Shown here piece by piece: positions 58,414-64,000 of a DNA stretch of 64,000 bases. The DNA comes from Achaetomium macrosporum (lineage: Eukaryota > Ascomycota > Sordariomycetes > Sordariales > Chaetomiaceae), in NCBI GenBank assembly GCA_033296875.1, contig MU860080.1, positions 35,616-99,615 of the forward strand, given 5' to 3'. The first letter of the stretch is position 1; each line of letters starts with the position of its first letter. Below the pieces are notes generated by a model that was not told where the DNA came from, searched no databases, and saw nothing but the letters and a program-made list of their open reading frames with translations. The position numbers and the translations under genes were made by a program.

Positions 58414-58799
58414 GTTCGTTGCATTTATGGCGTGTGTTACCGATTGCGTCTGTAGGTTGCTGATGAAATCTTTGATAGCGTCTGACGGTGTTGAATCGAT
58501 GAAGCGTTCACATGCTCGTTGTGTTCGGTGGTTGTTTGCGGAAGGAACAAGGCATGTGCAGCTCTGCGTCGTCCGATAAAAACCGGGACCCAGCATGGTC
58601 AAAGCTCCTTGGCAGGGGTCCGTCCACGGGACGGGGGTGCCAAGTGCCAATTGACACATTGCACACACGACAATTTTACGACGTCGATTCGTCGAGCTCC
58701 AGTTGGGATTTGGACCCCCCTCCAGAACTCCCAACCTCACCTCCGCCCTCCCCCTCTTCTTTCATCAACACCCTCCTTTCCTCTTTGGGATCTGGAACA
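58414..58799. promoter_or_regulatory. Divergent promoter region, MED5 and TRAP-alpha
   Basis: A 386-bp spacer. The plus-strand leader before TRAP-alpha is C/T-rich (58720-58790). The frames that cross it are shadows. Confidence 0.4.
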
Positions 58800-59779
58800 A
58801 TGGTCAACTTCAAGTGGTCTTCTCTCGCCCTGCTCGCGCTGCGCGTCGCGACTGTGTTCGCCCAAGACGATGTAAGAAGCGTCATTGCGACCCAACCCCC
58901 TTTTTGCTTGTCAGCACAGCTAGCAGCGTAGTGGCTCACACAAGGCTCCTCCCAGGCCAATGCCGAGCCGAACACATCAGTGCCGGTCGAGCAGCCCGAG
59001 CTCAAGGCCGACATTGAGACGACCTTCCCTGATGCCGACATCTTCGGCGTGAAGATCGTCAATGGCCGTGTCACCAAGGCGCTGATCGAGATCACCAACC
59101 GCGAGGACACGCCAATTGACGTCGCCTTCGTCGGCGGCCAGCTCAGGACCACCAAGCCTTTGCCGGAAGACGCGCCCGCTTACGCCGCCATCCTCCGCAA
59201 CCTGACGGCCGTCCGGTACGACGTTTCGATCCCTGCCGGCGAGAAGCACCAGCTGCCCTTCCAGTTCGTGCTCGACATGATGCCTCAGGATGTTATCGTC
59301 GAGCTTGTCGCCATCATCACCAACTCCGCCACCAACCAGATCTTCCAGGCCACGGCCCACAGCGGTCCCGCGAGCATTGTCGAGGCCCCGACCAACATTT
59401 TCGATCCTCAGATGTAAGCTTTCCGTCCTCCCTTCTTCCACCTTCCCTAGCCACCCATATGCCCCTACAACACTTGCTAACCTGGGATCTGTACAGCATC
59501 TTCCTCTACCTGTTCCTGACCGGCGTTTTCGGCGCGACGCTCTACTTCGTCTACAAGACCTGGATCGAGGCACTCTTCCCCCAGGCCCGGCCCAAGGCTG
59601 CCCAGGGCAAGAAGGCAGTACGCAAGTCCGCGGCCGAAGCCGAGCCGCTGTCCGGCTCCGAGTCGGCCGGCGCCACGAGTGGCGCTGACACCAAGGGCTA
59701 CGATGAGAGCTGGATCCCCGAGCATCACCTCCACCGCCCCTCTGCGAGGAAGGTCAAGAGCGGTGCGAAGGCAAAATAA
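58800..59779 (+). CDS. TRAP-alpha (SSR1)/Irc22-like ER translocon protein
   Basis: Exons 58800-58871, 58956-59413 and 59497-59779 give 270 residues. The first exon encodes only a signal peptide (ALLALRVATVFAQ). A luminal domain with LIEITNREDTPIDVAFVGG and LPFQFVLDM follows, then a C-terminal transmembrane helix (FLYLFLTGVFGATLYFVYKT) split by the last intron, and a basic Lys/Ala-rich cytosolic tail ending SARKVKSGAKAK. TRAP-alpha assists the Sec61 channel in translocating and folding secretory proteins. The fungal Irc22/SSR alpha family has the same layout and about this length. Confidence 0.9.
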
Positions 59780-60627
59780 GATCTTTGTGCATGATATATG
59801 CATGCGCTTGGAAGGGCCGCGATGAGATGAGATGAGCCGAGCTGGAAGGGAGGCTGAGCGCACAGAGGGCGCGAGTTTCGAGTCTTGTGGGAAATGGGGA
59901 TGTGAAAGAGAGAGTGGTCCTTCGCTGGCTGTGGTTTTAATCATCCGCGCATTTCGTTCTGCTTGTCTGTCTATCTATGGTTGGCATATGATAAAATGGC
60001 GGCAACGGAAGGGAATGATGGAAAAGACAATCAATTGAGGCGTCCCTTTTGTTTATGTTGAACGTCCTGTACATCAATGTCACGGAGCTGACAAGAGTGG
60101 TTTGCCGAACTGGCGTCTTAGATCCCGGGATTGATCTGCTTCCCAAAAGTTTGGAGCATACATATTCGAATGCCTCCTCTGTATGAGATTGGATCGGGAC
60201 AGGGCAATCTGTACTATTTAGGATCTGGAGCTACTCAATTCGCAGTTTACAGTTGTGATCGAAACATATGACCACTACATGAAATCAGAAGGGCGAGAGG
60301 TGCTTTTGCCATTAAGATGAGAGCTGGTGTTTGGATCAACAAGACCAACAAACATCCCGTATTGTATGTACGTAGGTCCGAGAGGGGTATTCCAAGCAAC
60401 TCAGTGTATATAATAGCACACCAACCCTTGCATTCTAACAAGCCAACAGGACCCAGCCGAAGAGACTACAAAGGAGATGAAAAATGACAGACCCAACCGC
60501 TCCCGCCGGAGATAGGTACCCATTCCTATCTCGCCAAACGCCGTAATCCCCTCTTTGCCCGAGTAACGATGCAAACCCCACTGTGTCTCTCCTTTCTCCC
60601 CTCTCGCTCATCCGCTCGCTCGCCACC
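59780..60627. other. Convergent intergenic region
   Basis: Between TRAP-alpha and MGM1 3' ends. No supported gene; a GATGAGATGAGATGAG short repeat occurs near 59820-59836. Confidence 0.5.
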
Positions 60628-63515
60628 TCAAAACAGGAAAGACCTCCTCCCCGTCCTCTTCCCCAATTCCTTCCCTGCCCCGCCCGAACCGCCGCTAGTG
60701 CCCGCCCCGAACCGATGGAGATCTTCAATCTTGGCCAGCACAAGCTCCAGCAGCTCCTTGCGGTGGATCAGATCCAGATGCCTCCTGACCTTGGGGTCCT
60801 CGCGGGCGAACCGCTCTAGCCCGCCGGCGGACATGTGCTCGTGGAGCTTGGCCTCGACCTCGCGGGGGAAGCGGACATAGAAGTCGTTCAGCATCTCCAC
60901 GTTGAGAAAGAGGACGGCCGTCTGGGCCAGTTTCGTGGCGACGGCGTCGAGGAACACTTCTGGGCAGTAGTACTTGTTTTCCAGGGACTTGCACTTGCGC
61001 GACTTGGCGGCCATGATGCGCATGTTGATTATGTCGGCGCGGTCACGGAGGAAGACTGCTTCCCTGCCTGTTTTTCTGTGTTAGATGCGCTCTCGACGTG
61101 GGGGATGAGGTGGGAAAGGAAAGGATTGAACATACCGCGTGCGAGGAGGGCGGCGCTAAAGCCGCCTGCTCCGCTGGGGTGGTCACCTTCGACGATGACC
61201 TCGCCCTTGCGCGCCTTGTCGACAAAGGACATAACCTCCTTGAGTTTCCTTTTCCCGCCGACCGAGTTTTCGAGGCTCTTCATTGCTGCTTGGCACTGGT
61301 CGAGCTCTCCCTGGAGGACTCCCACGACGTGTTCCCTGCCTTTCGCCCACTCGTTGGGTTGGATGTCCGGGTCAAACTTGTACGGCTTGAGCGAGATCTC
61401 GATGCCGTCACTTGTGGCATACGATCGGTCTGCGAGTACTGTAGATGCGGCCTCGCTGATTACCTTCCGAGCTGAGGGGTGCTTGGCGAAAGCCGATTTG
61501 TTGAGCAGCTTGTCGATGTTGGACTGGACAGCTGAGGCAGCGACGGTTGCTGCGAGACGGCCCACCCCGAGCCTGGTGAGGGCCGAGGATGCCGTGTCAA
61601 GCTGCCGGTGCCAGTAAGGGGAATTTGGGTCAGCGTTTGGTAGATCGGCGATGCTGTCCCGCTCTGGGGGCGCAACAGACAGGTCTTCGATTGGCCGATT
61701 CCAATACCTAGCGGCGAGTTGGTCAAGCACCTTCTGGTCGAGGGCATCTTTAAGTAGACTATTCAACTGAGCCCGGCCAAAGTTCGCAGTGAACTCGTGA
61801 AACTGGTGCTTGAAGTCGTCCAGGCTTGCGGCCAGGTAGGCCTCAGCACTCATGGGTTGCTCGTTGTATTGAACCTTGAACTGATATGTTGTTTCCTCAA
61901 GCTCTCGTTGGATGGCGTCCGTCGTCTCCTGCAGCTTCGAAGACATCTGCTGCTCCAAAATCTGCAGCAACTTCTTGCGGAGTGTCATGGTGCCCGTACT
62001 GACCCCGGACTCTGGCCCGAACTGGGACGGATGTGTGTTAAAGAATGATTTCTCGTTCCGGCTGATGCTGGCCAGAAGATTCCCAGTCTCTCTCCTGAAG
62101 AGACCTGTCTGCGGAGGCAGCTTGGAGATGACGCCAACGTAGCCGAGGCGGAGAGGGTATTGCCTGTCATTCAGAATGGCAGCCCCTTTCTCCGGTTCAA
62201 CAAGGTCCATCTTGGTAATGACACCAATCGTCCTTTCTCCTCTCGGGTCCACTCTGCGGCTTGCTTGCAGGGCCGTAGAGTTTGCCAGGTCCGTGTCGGC
62301 GGCAGAAATAGCCAGAATAATGTTGGGGCCCCGGATGTACTTGTCGCACAATTCTGAGATCTTGCGCTTCAGCTCCCGAGGTTGGTTCTCACCGGCTACT
62401 TGAATGTAGCCTGGGAGATCGATAAGGGAGAGGTCCGGTATCCTTGGCGAGTGGATTGTGAGCCGGATGGGGTCGTCCGTGACACACTGCGACTCGGGGA
62501 CGGACTGGTTGAGCTCGGTCAAGGTCTTTTGGATGAGGGAGAAATCGGTGACCCTAGAGAGACCGAGGTCCGGGAATTCACCATAATCGACCCGCGCTTC
62601 GGGGTCGTTCACGAGAGTGAGCTCGATCGGCCGCCGGGTGATCATGTTACTGCCCTTCGGCAGGAACTCGTGACCAACGATAGCTTCTAGGACAGAGCTC
62701 TTCCCTGACGACTGGGACCCGATCACAACGATGGACGGCAACGTGACCGTGCTCGACTGGCCGATCTTCTGAAGAAGATTCCGAATCTCAATCATCCTCT
62801 TGGTGAGGTACATCATTTGGTCGTCCTTCAATATCTCCTCGGGTGTCCGTTCGTCGTGTGCGTCGGATTGGTCGTAGCCATAAGCGGCTGCCGAGGCTCC
62901 TGCGACGGCGGCGGCGCCAGCCCTGCTCTGCTTGGGCGGTTCCGGCGCGCCTTGTCCGTCTGAGCCGCGGTTGCCAGAACCGGCCTCACCCTCGCCCCTC
63001 ATGATCCTGTCTAGCCATTCCGGCATCTCGAACTGCTCCTTCGTGTTGTCCCAGCCACGTTTCGTCTGTTCTGCAATGTCTTTGGCGCCTCCCCAGAGGC
63101 TCGAGGCGGTGGACGTGACGGTATCTCTCATATTCCCGTACATCTCCTGCGCGGAGTTACTGACCTCTGTACCCAGTTAGCATGCCTTTCCGTCACATTT
63201 GAATGTCTCGTTCGTACGGATTGCTTGGTACTGTATCCATCCGACCGCACCGATCATCAGGCCGCCGAAGAGGGCGGGAATCCTGACGAGCTTGACGGCC
63301 AGCTTCGGCAACAGGCGGGCAAAGGAGGCATTGCGGACAATGACGGCGTTGTGGTAGGCATTTGCTGGAAATTGCACCGATCTCCTGAAGCTTTGGCCGG
63401 CGAGTTGCTGGATACCGCCAGTCGGGAGCTGGTGGAAGTGTCGGACCGCGCGAACCGTGGCGCGGCGGGCTGCGAGGGGGGCGATTGCCCCGGCTGCACG
63501 GAGCTGCGCGCTCAT
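60628..63515 (-). CDS. MGM1: Mgm1/OPA1-type mitochondrial dynamin
   Basis: Exons 63218-63515, 61136-63166 and 60628-61067 give 922 residues. Mgm1 fuses inner mitochondrial membranes and shapes cristae. Visible features are a basic, Ala/Arg-rich presequence, an inner-membrane helix (LAVKLVRIPALFGGLMIGAV, about 72-91), an Ala-rich second hydrophobic stretch (AGAAAVAGASAAAYGY, 182-197; probable rhomboid/Pcp1 cleavage region giving long and short forms), then the GTPase domain with GSQSSGKSS (249-257), MITRRPIELT, DLPGY and TKMD. The middle and GED regions complete it; the GED includes MLNDFYVRFPREVEAKL. The length matches yeast (902) and other fungal Mgm1. All three exon joins close in frame and recover conserved residues (QYQAIQVSNSAQE at the first). 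Confidence 0.95.
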
Positions 63516-64000
63516 CGTAGTGAGGGCAGCTGAAGTCTATGGCAGCATGGAAGTCGACGGTTGGTGTTGAAGATCGGGAGATTGGAGTGCGAATGACGAT
63601 GTCTCCCTGTTCCCGCGGGTTGGAATTTGGGGCCAAGCCCCACCTGGGTGTATGTATTACTTGATACGCCAGACCCGATTTGTGTAAAATACTTTACGTA
63701 CACGTAAGTTACTCCCTAACGTACCTGCAGAGCTGCAGTTTATGGCTTGTTTCTCTTCCCGTTCCTGGCTCTAGACCTCCCTCTTTTTGTTGCTTGAATT
63801 CTAAATACATAGGTTATCCATCGTAGCAGTATTCTTAAGCTATAGTACCATTGAGCCGGTGGTATATTTTAGACGCAGATTAATATCTTAGGACTTGCAG
63901 TGACCTTAGCCTAGTTTAGATTCTATCTCTAAGGTGTATTAGAGAGATTGTGAGAGACGAGCAATACGTTGCGAGGCACAAGGGCGCTGCTGATACTACT
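63516..64000. other. MGM1 upstream region and AT-rich edge
   Basis: The first part should hold the MGM1 promoter. From about 63750 the sequence is AT-rich and TA-rich, without open frames. It may be the start of a RIP-affected repeat continuing outside the window; not provable here. Confidence 0.4.

Overview
This is a chromosomal window from a filamentous ascomycete, most likely a Sordariomycete. Coding regions are GC-rich, genes sit on both strands 0.3 to 2 kb apart, and almost every gene has short introns (about 50-120 nt) with fungal donors, CTNAC-type branch points and YAG acceptors. The gene set (Mgm1, SCAP, Ypt7, Med5/Nut1, Spb1, Gda1) is that of a Pezizomycotina genome. Exon structures were rebuilt by hand from splice sites, frame continuity and family motifs; all of the spliced models close in frame.

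Left part (1-13.9 kb): the 5' end of a class II eIF4E-like gene (-), an unrecognised Ser-rich nuclear-type protein (+), then an accessory patch of two broken genes. The first is a SesB-like hydrolase/NACHT/WD40 NLR-type gene (-) with frameshifts, three in-frame stops and a missing NACHT core. The second is a fructosamine-kinase-like gene (+) broken by a 25-bp tandem duplication. A kinesin-3 gene (-) follows.

Middle (14.4-37.9 kb): a dense housekeeping block. It holds a PPPDE-thioredoxin-PUL protein, Golgi GDPase Gda1, a degenerate MoxR/ChlI-type AAA+ protein, Rab7/Ypt7, a DMT (EamA/SLC35F-like) transporter, Cdt2 and Spb1 sharing a divergent promoter, a JMJD7-like JmjC protein, and SCAP, the sterol sensor of the SREBP pathway.

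Right (38-64 kb): gene density drops. There is a small Cys/His-rich protein, an AT-rich 410-bp element with 10-bp terminal inverted repeats and a perfect 10-bp target duplication (MITE-like), a divergent 14-3-3-like protein, two neighbouring genes sharing a short zinc-binding motif, a DUF4202 protein, a cytochrome b2-type dehydrogenase, a mucin-like single-pass membrane protein, Mediator subunit 5, TRAP-alpha, and mitochondrial dynamin Mgm1 at the right end. The last about 250 bases are AT-rich.

The genes are mostly unlinked in function, as usual in fungi. The notable biology is the decayed NLR and kinase pair, the MITE-like element and the zinc-motif gene pair. I see no CRISPR array, operon, rRNA or convincing tRNA, and no biosynthetic gene cluster.
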